Source: Collinsella sp. MSK.8.10 (GTDB lineage Bacteria > Actinomycetota > Coriobacteriia > Coriobacteriales > Coriobacteriaceae). From it: a stretch of DNA of 64,000 nt. The notes under the pieces were generated by a model that was given only the letters and a program-made list of their open reading frames with translations, was not told where the DNA came from and ran no database searches. Shown here one piece after another: positions 17,749-26,933 of the stretch. Every line of letters begins with the position of its first letter. Position 1 is the stretch's first letter. The stretch spans positions 372,001-436,000 of the forward strand of contig NZ_JAHPYF010000001.1 of assembly GCF_019041915.1 (NCBI RefSeq). Direction: 5' to 3'. The position numbers were made by a program, and so were the translations under genes.

Positions 17749-20061
17749 CTACGCCGACGCGCTGTCGCGAGCCGCCTGGCATGTAGGAGTCTGACGCAGC
17801 GTAAGCGGCTTGTCCCCCGCCTCGGCCGACGTGGTCAGCGTATACGTGATCGTCGTCGTCTCGCCAGCATGCAGGTCAACGGTGCCCGAATAGAAGGGGA
17901 TTCCATGCCACGTAGCGGCGCCAAGACCAAACTGGGTGCCCTCGACGGTCAGATCAGTAATGTTGCCGCCCGTCGGGGCAAACAACGAGACATTCAGACG
18001 CTCGTCGTCACGCGCGGCATCGGGTGCGCTCGCCGCAACGTAGTCGGGCAGCTTGCCAGCCTCCTCCTGCGTCATGATGTTCGTCAGGGTAACGGTGATG
18101 CGATACGAGCACGTGCCGTCACCGTTCTTGATGCCCTGACCAATCTGAGTGTCGGCGTTCAGATACCAGTCGAGCTTGGAGAAGCTCAGGTTGTTAAAGT
18201 AAACGCCGGCAACGGGATCGGCACTCGGATCATCCGGATCGGGCAGCGAAGCGTCAATGCCCGTCTCTTTGATGGCATTCTGCTCATCATCGTTTCTCAT
18301 CCACGCGATCAGGCGGCCCTCTTCGGCACCGCGCTCAACGGCGCTGACAAGCTTCGTAACATCGACATCGCCGATACCGCCAAGGATCTTGTCGAAGGCA
18401 GCGCTGGCGACGGATGCAAAGATGCCGTCCGACTCCTCGACCGGATAGTTCCAGTACACATCGTGCATGAGGACCTTTGCGGCGTTGGTGCCGTCGACAA
18501 CCGTTCCGTCGGGCAGTGACACGTTACCGACCAGGCCCAGCAGATACTGCAGGAACACCGGGTCGATACCGATGACGCCATCAACGTCCTGTCCATACTG
18601 GGACTTCCACAGCGCGGCGACACGCTGCGAGTTGCGGGGCCAATCAGGCGAATAGGTATTGCCCGAGTTGTACAGGTTGCTGTGGTTGCCGAACAGCGCC
18701 TCATCCTCTTCGTCGACGCTCTCGACTGCCTCATCCTCGCTGAGTCCAATGCGGGGAACAAACTCGCCAATCGACATCTGGCCGTCAGTGACCGAAATCA
18801 GGCCCTGCGAACCGCCAAAGCCGCCGCAAGCACGAATCTCGACGTTGTTCATGGCGTACATAAGGTAGTTGCGCGTCTGGCCGTTGGCGCCGAGCATCTG
18901 GGGAAGGACGGGGGCGACCTTCTCCGCCGCGTCAACCGCGCCGTTGAGGGTGGCAAAGCCGTCCTTGGCCTTATCGACCAGCTCGGTCACCTGGGAAATA
19001 TGAGTATCGCCAATGCCCTGGACCTTCTCGTTGGCGCTCTTGAACACCTTCGAGCTGCTGGAAAGCGAATCGGCGACCGCCTGCAGCGCGGACACGTTAA
19101 TCATGCCGTCCTGGAACAGCTTGCCGGGCGTAGCCTGCGAAAGGTTATCGGCCATGGGAACCAGCGCATTGCTCGAGACATCGGACAGGGCGTCAATCAT
19201 GGTGCGGGCCGCATTGATATCGCTGCCATACACCGGGATAAACGAAGCCGCCGCCCACAGCGGGCTCGAGGTCTCCGCCTTCATGCTGTTACAGAGCTCA
19301 TCGATCTTCTTCGCGTCGTCAGGCAGCGTCGAAAAATCGCCCGACGTGACCTTGTCCTTAAGGCCACCGACGATCTCGACAGCCTCCTTCGCTTCGCTCT
19401 TTACGGTCTTTGCCGAGTTAAGCAGCATAAAGCCGCTTGCGCCAAGCGCAACGAGAAGCACCGCGACTACAACGGCAATAATGGCGCCGGTGTGACGCTT
19501 TTTGCGCTCGCCCTTGCGATGGCGATGACGGACCAGACCGTCAGAGGTCGAACTCGGCGAAGCGTCGCCACCGTAGTTCAAGCCAAAATCGTAATAATCT
19601 TCCTTGGAACCCGAGCCCGCAAACTCGGCACCGCTATCATCCAGGCGGGCGAACGTGCCAGTCTCGGAGGCGCCGGTGTAAATCGTGCCAAGGTTACCCG
19701 TAAGCCCCGCGCCACCGGCAGAGGGAGTATTGTTGGCGGCCTTGTCGGCATTAACGTTGCCGTCGGCATTCGCGGCGTTGGCAGCACCTGCGTTGTTCGC
19801 GGGTACCGAAGGAGCCCCGCTCGGCTGCGACGTGGAGGTTGCACCGCCCGCAAAGACATTCCCTCTTGCACGGCCGGTCTTTTTTGCCTTTTGAGACTGC
19901 TCGTACAGAGCGGTAAACATCGCTGTCTCGCCCGGGGACACGCGCTTACCGGAACCGCCCTGTCCAGCGCCGCCCGGCGTGCCGGCCTTACCAGCCCCGT
20001 TCGGACGCGGCGGAACTGCAGGGCGGCCGCTATCGCTGCCCTTAAAGTGATTACCAGCCAT
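17749..20061 (-). CDS. DUF4012 single-pass membrane protein
   Basis: A 770-residue protein of unknown function. The first 180 residues are low-complexity (Ala, Gly, Pro, Asn) and probably cytoplasmic. A basic patch RHRHRKGERKKRH and a hydrophobic helix IIAVVVAVLLVALGASGFML (about 205-225) follow, and the rest is predicted to be outside. The hallmark DUF4012 stretch is NNVEIRACGGFGGSQGLISV, around residue 415. DUF4012 proteins often occur with surface polysaccharide or Lcp-type genes, but no such neighbour is here. ATG 20061 with GAGGA is preferred to an upstream ATG at 20088. Function not assignable. Confidence 0.75.
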   Translation of the reverse strand: MAGNHFKGSDSGRPAVPPRPNGAGKAGTPGGAGQGGSGKRVSPGETAMFTALYEQSQKAKKTGRARGNVFAGGATSTSQPSGAPSVPANNAGAANAANADGNVNADKAANNTPSAGGAGLTGNLGTIYTGASETGTFARLDDSGAEFAGSGSKEDYYDFGLNYGGDASPSSTSDGLVRHRHRKGERKKRHTGAIIAVVVAVLLVALGASGFMLLNSAKTVKSEAKEAVEIVGGLKDKVTSGDFSTLPDDAKKIDELCNSMKAETSSPLWAAASFIPVYGSDINAARTMIDALSDVSSNALVPMADNLSQATPGKLFQDGMINVSALQAVADSLSSSSKVFKSANEKVQGIGDTHISQVTELVDKAKDGFATLNGAVDAAEKVAPVLPQMLGANGQTRNYLMYAMNNVEIRACGGFGGSQGLISVTDGQMSIGEFVPRIGLSEDEAVESVDEEDEALFGNHSNLYNSGNTYSPDWPRNSQRVAALWKSQYGQDVDGVIGIDPVFLQYLLGLVGNVSLPDGTVVDGTNAAKVLMHDVYWNYPVEESDGIFASVASAAFDKILGGIGDVDVTKLVSAVERGAEEGRLIAWMRNDDEQNAIKETGIDASLPDPDDPSADPVAGVYFNNLSFSKLDWYLNADTQIGQGIKNGDGTCSYRITVTLTNIMTQEEAGKLPDYVAASAPDAARDDERLNVSLFAPTGGNITDLTVEGTQFGLGAATWHGIPFYSGTVDLHAGETTTITYTLTTSAEAGDKPLTLRQTPTCQAARDSASA

Positions 20062-20210
20062 AAAGAAATCCTCGCAATTGAGTCGCAATGAAAAAGTCCA
20101 TAACGTTACTAGTTTATGGCATTTTGAGCATCGACAGCTAAACTCCAGACACGGACGTCAATTGGCGAAAATGCGGCACAACACCTTTCCCGTCTTGGCG
20201 GCGGCGCCAG

Positions 20211-21233
20211 CTACACCGTGAGGAACATCATCACGATGATCATGGCAAAGCCGATAAGGTCGGTCGGCAAAAACACCGTGCCCAGCATAACGGCGCTGGT
20301 GATGGTCGCCGAGACGGGCTCCACGGTTCCGATGAGACTCGCACGCACCGAGCCGATGTCCTTAACGCCCTGCATATAGAGCATGTAAGCAAAAAACGAG
20401 CCGATAACCACGAACACCGCGAGCGCCTCGACGCCGGCAGCGTCGAGTGCCGGCATATGCGCCCAGGGCTGCACGAAGACACATGAGATCACGCCCGCCG
20501 TGAGCATTGCCGAGCCCGTGACGATGGGGCTGCCGTATTCGGGCAGGATCTTGGCGGGAATCACCGCCATACACGCGGCGCTGACCGCACACATAAGACC
20601 TGCTGCCAGGCCAAGCGGCGAGATATTCAGGCTGATGGGGTCGCCGCCGGTGGCGATTAAAAAGGTTCCACCCAGAGCCAGGCCAATGCCGATGACTTCG
20701 CGAGTACGCGGCATGCGGCGATCGATCGCGCAGGTGTAGCCCATGATGATAACGAGCTGCAGGCACTGGAGCACCGTCGCGGTTCCGGCGTTCGTCAGGC
20801 GCACGGCCGAAAGATAGCAAAACTGGTTGAACAGCAGGCCAAAGGCGGTAAAGAGCAGCAGCTGCTTGCGATCGGCGGGTGTGGTCCAGAGCTTAATCAG
20901 GCGCTCGCGGTCGCGCGTAACAACCACGGCCATAAAGAGTAGACCGGCGAGAATCTGACGCACGCTCATAAGCCACAAGGTATCGACGTGGTAGGTATCG
21001 AACAGAAAGCTCGCGCTGGTGCCCGAGAAGCCCCAAAACGAACCGCCCACCAGCGTAGCCAAGACGCCCGTGATCATCTTGCGCGTCGAAGCGCTGTTCA
21101 GGCGCTCGCGCCAGGCGCGGCGGGTGCTACGGCTGAGCTCGTCGGTGCCCTCGGGCACATCAATGTTCGATATATCGGTCATCGGCACCGAAGCCCCTGT
21201 GCCTTTGACCTGCTCGACACGCTCTTTGCTCAT
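20211..21233 (-). CDS. DMT-superfamily (EamA) transporter
   Basis: A 340-residue inner-membrane protein with about ten hydrophobic helices in two EamA repeats, preceded by a hydrophilic N-terminus of about 50 residues. Typical stretches are GGSFWGFSGTSASFLF in repeat 1 and SLIGTVEPVSATITSAVMLG in repeat 2. Members export amino acids or metabolites; the substrate cannot be read from sequence. The ribosome-binding site is GGGGGAG. Monocistronic. A second EamA gene lies at 44462. Confidence 0.88.
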   Translation of the reverse strand: MSKERVEQVKGTGASVPMTDISNIDVPEGTDELSRSTRRAWRERLNSASTRKMITGVLATLVGGSFWGFSGTSASFLFDTYHVDTLWLMSVRQILAGLLFMAVVVTRDRERLIKLWTTPADRKQLLLFTAFGLLFNQFCYLSAVRLTNAGTATVLQCLQLVIIMGYTCAIDRRMPRTREVIGIGLALGGTFLIATGGDPISLNISPLGLAAGLMCAVSAACMAVIPAKILPEYGSPIVTGSAMLTAGVISCVFVQPWAHMPALDAAGVEALAVFVVIGSFFAYMLYMQGVKDIGSVRASLIGTVEPVSATITSAVMLGTVFLPTDLIGFAMIIVMMFLTV

Positions 21234-21464
21234 TCCACTCCCCCGAAACAGCCTGGAAACAATTCGGCTTACCTTACCACGGCGAAGTCACCAGCTGGAG
21301 GCTTGTCCGCTTATCGGTAGGACAATTCCGCAGGCGTCTTTCCATAGCTCGATACCGCAATGGCCTTGCATTATGCGACAGCCAAATCGCGGCAGCAGGC
21401 TCTTTTGAGATGGATATGACAAAGCCCCCGAATTCCACAATGTAAGCGATTTTTAAAAATGTTC

Positions 21465-21493
21465 TTGCCACCGAGTTCAGGCTCCGTTATATT
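21465..21493 (+). promoter_or_regulatory. Promoter of tRNA-Val
   Basis: TTGCCA (21465-21470) and TATATT (21488-21493) are separated by 17 bases, 29 bases before the tRNA. This is a good sigma-70-type promoter. Confidence 0.7.
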
Positions 21494-21522
21494 ATCCCTT
21501 GCGCGCTTGCGCACCCTTGATC

Positions 21523-21597
21523 GGGCGTTTAGCTCAGGGGGAGAGCGCTTCCCTGACACGGAAGAGGTCAGAAGTTCAAATCTTCTAACGCCCACCA
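21523..21597 (+). tRNA. tRNA-Val (anticodon GAC)
   Basis: A full cloverleaf: acceptor GGGCGTT/AACGCCC, D arm GCTC..GAGC, anticodon stem CTTCC/GGAAG with loop CTGACAC (anticodon GAC), T arm AGAAG-TTCAAAT-CTTCT, and an encoded CCA end. It stands alone with its own promoter and terminator. It borders an accessory gene patch on its right. Confidence 0.96.
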
Positions 21598-21606
21598 AAT
21601 GTTCGC

Positions 21607-21643
21607 AGCTCAGAGGCTATGTCCTCTGGGCTGTTTTGTTTTA
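21607..21643 (+). terminator. Terminator of tRNA-Val
   Basis: AGCTCAGAGG pairs with CCTCTGGGCT around a 6-base loop and is followed by GTTTTGTTTT. Confidence 0.8.
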
Positions 21644-21823
21644 TGCCGCCAAATCCGCTGGCAGCTCCAACCGCCCAACTGGCCAAAAGCCGACCATCTA
21701 CTTGCCGATCTATCCATCGGTATAACCAATCAGTCCGCACCACAGCTTCTCGGCAAAACGCCACGATGTCTGCGCCCTGCGGTATCCTTGAGCCACTTAC
21801 ACCTGCAGCACCAAGGAGCCACC

Positions 21824-22510
21824 ATGCGCACCGAGCTCGATGTTCCCTTTTCGCACAAAGAAGAAGCCAAGGCGTTGGGCGCCAAATGGGACCGGACCAA
21901 GAAAATCTGGTATGTACCCAGCGGCGTCAACCCCGAGCCCTTTGCCGAGTGGCTGCCCGGTATTGACCGATCCGACCCCTCTGCGCCGTATATATATCTA
22001 GTACTGGGCAAGCGCGAGTGCTGGAAGTGTCACAAAGAGACCTCGGTCGCGGCCTTCGGCATTCCCTATCGAGCCGATAACGACGAGAGCATCGCCATCG
22101 CGCACGCGCCCAACGAAGCCGGGCACATTGCCATCGACACGGCCAACGCCAACGCACTCGCCATCGTGCCCGCTCTTGGCTGCGTGCCGGGCGAGATCCG
22201 CGACTACCTTCATAAGCGCTGCGGCTACAAGCCCGTAGGCGCGCGAGCCTCCAAAGCCCCGTCGCTCGGCAACACGTGCACCAGTTGCGACGCGCTGCAA
22301 GGCAGCCGCTATCTGTTCGAGGAGCCCTCGTCCCCGTTTGCCCTCACTGCCATCAACAAGCTGCCGGCACTGGAGTTTATACGCGTCGAAGTTGCCGGCG
22401 TCTTTGGCGTCCCGGCCACGCGTACCGACTTTGACCAGGCGCTCTTTACCTGGGCACGCGACCATCACGCCGAGTTCCACAAGCAGCTCGGTGAGGGGAT
22501 TTATTTGTAG
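21824..22510 (+). CDS. DUF5710-domain protein
   Basis: A 228-residue protein. The N-terminal 45 residues (LDVPFSHKEEAKALGAKWD, then KKIWYVP) match the DUF5710 module, often found in phage primase or DNA-processing proteins and in accessory genes. A Cys pair, CWKC, lies at about 65, and a second zinc-like pair CTSC at about 151. The rest is not recognised. The start is the ATG behind AAGGAG; in-frame codons upstream overlap the tRNA terminator. First gene after tRNA-Val. Confidence 0.7.
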   Translation: MRTELDVPFSHKEEAKALGAKWDRTKKIWYVPSGVNPEPFAEWLPGIDRSDPSAPYIYLVLGKRECWKCHKETSVAAFGIPYRADNDESIAIAHAPNEAGHIAIDTANANALAIVPALGCVPGEIRDYLHKRCGYKPVGARASKAPSLGNTCTSCDALQGSRYLFEEPSSPFALTAINKLPALEFIRVEVAGVFGVPATRTDFDQALFTWARDHHAEFHKQLGEGIYL

Positions 22511-22548
22511 GGACGGAGAGGCCTTCACAGTCAGCTCCTCCGCATCAC

Positions 22549-22833
22549 CTATCCCTCGTCGCCGGCGTCGTACACGATATCGAGGCCACAAACGGGGCAT
22601 TTCTCCGGATACACCGGCATATGAACGCCTGTCTGTTTTCTCACTTCGTCGCTGAACCTGTCGCGCGCATCGATGAACCGAATGTCGAGACACGGTATTT
22701 GCGAGCCGCAGCAAGGGCAGGTGACGACAAACGACCCGCAATCAACCTCTACGCTCGGAAACATATTGTTGTCTATAAGGGCACACGGCAGTTTTCCGTA
22801 CTTCCCCATCACAATATCGCCTCGCCAGCTCAT
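22549..22833 (-). CDS. Small zinc-ribbon-like protein
   Basis: A 94-residue protein with two CxxC knuckles, CPCCG near residue 40 and CPVCG near 84, which would bind one zinc. It includes KYGKLPCALIDNNMFP and ends DIVYDAGDEG. Function unknown; perhaps a nucleic-acid-binding or CpXC-like protein. The start is ATG 22833 behind GGGGAG; upstream in-frame codons lack a site. It is convergent with the DUF5710 gene and lies between two accessory genes. Confidence 0.65.
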   Translation of the reverse strand: MSWRGDIVMGKYGKLPCALIDNNMFPSVEVDCGSFVVTCPCCGSQIPCLDIRFIDARDRFSDEVRKQTGVHMPVYPEKCPVCGLDIVYDAGDEG

Positions 22834-22955
22834 ACACGCTCCCCTCTCGCTATACAAAACAGGAAGAGCATGCACCGGCGGGCATGCGCGAGATTGCATC
22901 GCCACGCGATCCGATCAAACAACACGATCGTCAAAGAATGCCAAAGCCAAATACG

Positions 22956-24038
22956 CTAATACGGCAGAAGCCCCGCCTTTTCACGCTTCTTTTCCGAGCG
23001 ATCGAACTCAATGCGATGGGCCTCAAGAAACACCGCATTGGGTCGCCACTGACGCTCATTCGGCTGCCTTAGCGTCGCACCCGCAAAGGAAGCGTAGCCG
23101 GTCTTATCCAGCAGGTACGATCCGCACAGCCGATATTCGCCGCAAACAGGCTCAAACGAAATCAGATGAGCATCGAATAAAGCATGTAAGTCGCGCCGAA
23201 GCAGAATGCCGTTGCTGGCAACCTGCGATTTGGGTCCCGAGTAATTCTCGATATGTGCAGCCTCCAGAGCTTCGCTGACGCCGCAGTCCGACACCGCGCA
23301 ACGGCCATCATAGGCGGCAACGAGCTGCTTGCGGAACCATTGCTGCCCCAATCGCTCGCGCCTTAACGCATAGCGGACCTTTTCGTCGTCGGTCGTACCC
23401 TGTCCGGCAAACTCAATATCGACGGGCATGTGCTTCAGATAGCTCATGTCGGGCGCAAAACGGGGGTCCGGTCCGCCTTTATGAACAGGACCGTGCAGAA
23501 CAAACCATCCGTTTTCGGGCTCGAACCGTTCAACAAACGCAAGGCCGAGCACCTTGTAGCCCACCTCGGTTGCAAATATGACTCCGACTGGAACGCCACA
23601 TTCCATGCAGTTGAGCATTTTACTGTTGTAATTCTGGTCTCGAGAACCAACGGCGCCTGGCGCTTGGACCGAATACTTAATGACCCACGTACCATCGTCC
23701 AAATAGAGCGGAGGTACATCGGTGTAGAAGCTCTTTTTAGAGTTATGGACCGAAAGCGCAAAGATCTTATTGGGATCTTGCTTCACCCGATCCTGGCCCG
23801 GCCAGAAGATCCCTGAATCCCGCGTTACGGGAAAGAAGTCCGAGCCAATTCTCAAACGATACTGATACTGAGGGCTATCTTCCTTGGTGTGGTGCGGAAG
23901 GCTGGTCCAAACGCCGCCGCGCTGTTCCTCACCCAGAAACCACTCCCATGCCTCAACGTATTCGGAAGGCACGAGACTGCAGGCGCGGTCATAGCTTGGT
24001 CCATCCATCAACGGAACAGCAAGGTCAATGTCGTTCAT
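22956..24038 (-). CDS. HNH endonuclease-domain protein
   Basis: A 360-residue protein whose C-terminal third carries an HNH nuclease of the PF13391 type: CAVSDCGVSEALEAAHIENY, then NGILLRRDLHALFDAHLISF. The core His (AAHI), the Asn (NGI) and the last His (DLHALFD) are all there. The N-terminal 230 residues are not recognised and may recognise DNA or a partner. Similar proteins occur in restriction and other defence settings. The start at 24038 uses AGGTG; a GTG three codons upstream is the alternative. Confidence 0.75.
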   Translation of the reverse strand: MNDIDLAVPLMDGPSYDRACSLVPSEYVEAWEWFLGEEQRGGVWTSLPHHTKEDSPQYQYRLRIGSDFFPVTRDSGIFWPGQDRVKQDPNKIFALSVHNSKKSFYTDVPPLYLDDGTWVIKYSVQAPGAVGSRDQNYNSKMLNCMECGVPVGVIFATEVGYKVLGLAFVERFEPENGWFVLHGPVHKGGPDPRFAPDMSYLKHMPVDIEFAGQGTTDDEKVRYALRRERLGQQWFRKQLVAAYDGRCAVSDCGVSEALEAAHIENYSGPKSQVASNGILLRRDLHALFDAHLISFEPVCGEYRLCGSYLLDKTGYASFAGATLRQPNERQWRPNAVFLEAHRIEFDRSEKKREKAGLLPY

Positions 24039-24190
24039 CGCCAGCACCTACAACCATACGAACGCGAGTTATGCCCCTCAATAATATGGCCGAGAGTCAA
24101 TTATTACGAGATCTCATTCCGCGATCGGCACATCGTTGATGCTCTCGGTTTGCCGCTGGCGCGCTTGTACCCCGCTACCCCACTTCCCTG

Positions 24191-24196
24191 TATACT
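24191..24196 (+). promoter_or_regulatory. Probable -10 box of the 24254 gene
   Basis: TATACT lies 58 bases before the start. A TTGTAC at 24165-24170 is 20 bases away, longer than ideal. Confidence 0.4.
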
Positions 24197-24253
24197 GATG
24201 TAGCACGTGTTTCATCCGGGCTTGTTGGACCGGGTCGTTCATGGGAGGGCCTT

Positions 24254-24745
24254 ATGGCTGCTTCGAATCCACCTAAGGGGAGCGTTTCTTCTTCGTCCAT
24301 CAAGCCGGTTACGCGCAAGGCCGTGCGCTGCCAGCGCGAGGTCGCCTGGCTTATCACGCAGGCGGCGGGCAGGCTTGTGGCGACCACCCAGGACGTCAAT
24401 GCGCCTACGCCGAGCTTTGTGTTAGCGGCGGCGCTGGATTTTGCGCGCCAATTGGAGCTTGCCGCACAGGATACCAGCGGCCACCTCGACTACCAGAATG
24501 TTATGGCGCCCGACCTGCAAACGTTCTGCCACATGGCCAAGTTGCCCGCCGCGCCCAATGCGCTTTCGGACGCAGGCTACATGTTTACGCTTTCGGGCGC
24601 GGACCTTATCCGCGATATCTACGCATACTGCAGCGAGCTCGCCGAACGCAGCGTCTTTGGCACGGCTGAAGTCAAACCGGGATATGTCATCAAGCTGGTT
24701 CTTAGGCTGTTCTTGATGGACGGGTTCGGGGCCATGCCGGCGTAA
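24254..24745 (+). CDS. Unrecognised 163-residue protein
   Basis: I do not recognise this protein. It is soluble and mostly alpha-helical in character, with LITQAAGRLVATTQDVNAP, LAAALDFARQLELAAQDTSG and a hydrophobic C-terminus (VIKLVLRLFLMDGFGAMPA). There is no obvious motif, signal or zinc site. The ribosome-binding site GGGAGGG is 6 bases before the ATG, and codon use is like that of the neighbouring genes, so it is likely a real gene. It sits between the HNH endonuclease gene and the AlbA_2 gene. Confidence 0.6.
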   Translation: MAASNPPKGSVSSSSIKPVTRKAVRCQREVAWLITQAAGRLVATTQDVNAPTPSFVLAAALDFARQLELAAQDTSGHLDYQNVMAPDLQTFCHMAKLPAAPNALSDAGYMFTLSGADLIRDIYAYCSELAERSVFGTAEVKPGYVIKLVLRLFLMDGFGAMPA

Positions 24746-24845
24746 GCCGAGTCTTTAGCATCACCGTCGACTGGGCAACAACCGCTTTACCTTAGTGGGC
24801 GCCAATCGAGGGTCGATTATTGAGTCGCCTCGTCCACTAACGCAT

Positions 24846-26312
24846 TTATTCCACGCGCTCTGACAGTCGATATTTGCGGTTGCGGCTTGTCGACGGCGCC
24901 GTGGGCTCAAGCTCGCCTTGAGCAATGAGCGCGTTGACGCGCGACCTAACCTGGGAAATTGTAAGCCCCGTGCGTTCTGCCAGCTCACGCGTCCCCAGCT
25001 CGCCGTAGTGTTTGAGTGCCGTCACAATTAAGCCCCCGCCATGATCGACCGGCTCGATCTTTGAACGGTAAAGTACGACCTTGAACCGATCGAGCCCCGG
25101 GCAGAACAGGGGCTCGGCCAGACCATGCGCGCGCATGGCATCGATCATCATCGGGATGCCCGAGCCATTGCCCTCAGCCGGCGAACCTGCGCCATCCGGC
25201 AGCGGGACAATCGACATGAGTTTCACGAGCGTCGCGTTACGGCATCGGGAGCTGCCGTCAAACAAGTTCTCGCGAGTCTTTCCCCCGTAAAGGCCGCCAG
25301 GATTCGTCACCTCGACACGATTGTCAAAGACGTCGACGGCAATCGATTGTCCACAGAACCGATCCCCGTATTCTCGATGGATTACGGCGTTGGCGATTGC
25401 CTCGCGCAGAACCTCCTCGGGAATCTCCAGCGAGTCGACACGCGAGACACCTTGGACGGTCGAGGTTCGCCGCAAATTCTTGGCGACGGCCGCGACAGCA
25501 TCCGAGATCATCTCGCCCAACGTTCCCTCACAGATTGTGCGGTCCATGAACCTCAGCGACCCCGCCATGCCCTTCTGAGTTCCCGCATGGACAGCCACGT
25601 CAATGAAGAGCTTGGGATAGAACTGCTGAGGGTAGGTGCCCACAACTAGGAGTCCAGCCTTGGTGACATTGCCCTGGGAATCAAGGATATTTAGGCGCTC
25701 CAGCTTCGTTTGTTTGTCCGGCGCGCCGCGCATTGCCCGGGGCGTCAACGAGAAAGCCCGATCTATCGTACGGTCGACCAGCGTCTCGTCGAGATTGTCC
25801 GCGCCCGCACCCGCCACCGCGTCGCGATCGCTCGGAGTCGCTCGACCGTATGACGCCAATGCGAGCACCTCAGTCGATGAAAGCGGCACATCTTTGTCAT
25901 CGATGCGCTTGTAGCTGCCGCCCTGGGCGCCCCGCTCTATGACATAGCAGGGCTTGCTCGACGGATCGAGCTCCTCAATCGTAATGACGAGAACGATGAC
26001 GCCCTGAAGCTCCACTCGCTCGATCGTGTATTTAGGCGGATTGGCCAGCTTTCCTCGACCGCCCGCATCACCCATGCCTGACACAAATTGGTTGAGCACT
26101 TTCTCGGTCTCGAAGTTCTCAACCGGGACAAAACCTGCGCGCTCACTCACTCCGAGCACGATGATTCCGCCGGCAGTGTTCGCGAATGCGCTCACCGTTT
26201 CCCATACGTCGCGGGAAAGCGTCGTGGCGCTCTCCTTCACTTCGACGTTAAGATCATCCGAGCCCATACGCCTTAAAGACTCAAGCAGACCGGTCAGCTC
26301 GTTTTCGTTCAT
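24846..26312 (-). CDS. AlbA_2 / Schlafen-type ATP-binding regulator-like protein
   Basis: A 488-residue protein with an N-terminal AlbA_2 (divergent AAA-4) domain: VEVKESATTLSRDVWETVSA, then FANTAGGIIVLGV. A middle HATPase_c_4-like part follows, with EIPEEVLREAIANAVIHREY and NPGGLYGG, and a C-terminal winged-helix region LGTRELAERTGLTISQVRSR. Such proteins are often called transcriptional regulators, and the AlbA_2 module also occurs in defence proteins. The start is ATG 26312 with AAAGGA; the GTG two codons upstream lies too close to the site. Upstream DNA is full of TATCTCTC repeats that could be its own binding sites. Confidence 0.82.
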   Translation of the reverse strand: MNENELTGLLESLRRMGSDDLNVEVKESATTLSRDVWETVSAFANTAGGIIVLGVSERAGFVPVENFETEKVLNQFVSGMGDAGGRGKLANPPKYTIERVELQGVIVLVITIEELDPSSKPCYVIERGAQGGSYKRIDDKDVPLSSTEVLALASYGRATPSDRDAVAGAGADNLDETLVDRTIDRAFSLTPRAMRGAPDKQTKLERLNILDSQGNVTKAGLLVVGTYPQQFYPKLFIDVAVHAGTQKGMAGSLRFMDRTICEGTLGEMISDAVAAVAKNLRRTSTVQGVSRVDSLEIPEEVLREAIANAVIHREYGDRFCGQSIAVDVFDNRVEVTNPGGLYGGKTRENLFDGSSRCRNATLVKLMSIVPLPDGAGSPAEGNGSGIPMMIDAMRAHGLAEPLFCPGLDRFKVVLYRSKIEPVDHGGGLIVTALKHYGELGTRELAERTGLTISQVRSRVNALIAQGELEPTAPSTSRNRKYRLSERVE

Positions 26313-26375
26313 CTGCACGTCCTTTCGCTCGGTCCTGCGGAGAATGCCGCGGATAGATTTCCCTCGTCTCTCAGT

Positions 26376-26446
26376 TATCTCTCGTAATTATCTCTCATTT
26401 ATCTCTCTATCTCTCGGCTTAGAGATAAGAGATAGATAGAGATGGA
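26376..26446. repeat. TATCTCTC repeat cluster upstream of the AlbA_2 gene
   Basis: TATCTCTC starts at 26376, 26389, 26400 and 26408, followed by inverted GAGATA copies to 26446. Another copy lies at 26541 with related CTCTCA tracts to about 26585; CAGTTATCTCTC occurs twice. It may be an operator array or low-complexity sequence. Confidence 0.6.
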
Positions 26447-26619
26447 ATGTCTACCATTTGCTTCATTTATACATATTTTTGCTGGTAGAACAATCGGTAT
26501 TGAGACAATACCATGATTGCCTGTCTCTTTGCTGCTCAGTTATCTCTCATATTTTTCTCTCATCTTCCTGTCATCTCTCATATTAGAGACGAATGAGGGA
26601 CGAGAGATACGCGAGTGAT

Positions 26620-26797
26620 GGACGAGCGAGGATTTTCGGACGGTCGGATATCGAGAGTGGATATTTGGACGGTTTTTGGGGCTTTTGCGGCAAATTCCGT
26701 CCAAATATCCACTCTCGTTCGATAGGTATCCGGAAATCCTCGCTCGTCCGTCCGAATATCCACTCTCGTTTGGCGAGTGTCCAATTTTCCACGCTCG
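26620..26797. repeat. Six-copy ACGAG-GTGGAT-TTGGAC repeat forming a long hairpin
   Basis: A 21-24-base unit, roughly ACGAGNGTGGATATTTGGAC, appears twice on the plus strand (26621, 26652) and four times on the minus strand (ending near 26697, 26731, 26752 and 26780). Outer arms GGACGAGCGAGGATTT (26620-26635) and their complement (26734-26749), plus CGAGAGTGG..TTGGACGG (26652-26672) and its complement (26697-26717), build a 130-base hairpin upstream of the M16C peptidase gene. A seventh unit is at 37178. Confidence 0.7.
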
Positions 26798-26933
26798 TGC
26801 GGCGGGCACGCGAGCCCTTCGCCCAATCCGCTGGCATCGTCTCCAGTTCGCCGCAGGGTCGCGGCCCCATATGGGTATACTCTCGAGGATTCGACTCGAT
26901 TCGCCCCCGCTGGGGCGTCAAAGGAGACTGCAT

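Noticed and set aside
26376-26797. CRISPR array
   Set aside because: Repeats are short, variable and in both orientations, without regular unique spacers, and no cas gene is nearby.
26676-26933. N-terminal extension of the M16C peptidase
   Set aside because: The extra 86 codons translate the repeat array; the ATG at 26934 has AAAGGAG and starts the recognisable domain.
21524-26933. Complete integrative element at tRNA-Val
   Set aside because: No integrase and no second copy of the tRNA 3' end were found, so only an accessory patch is claimed.
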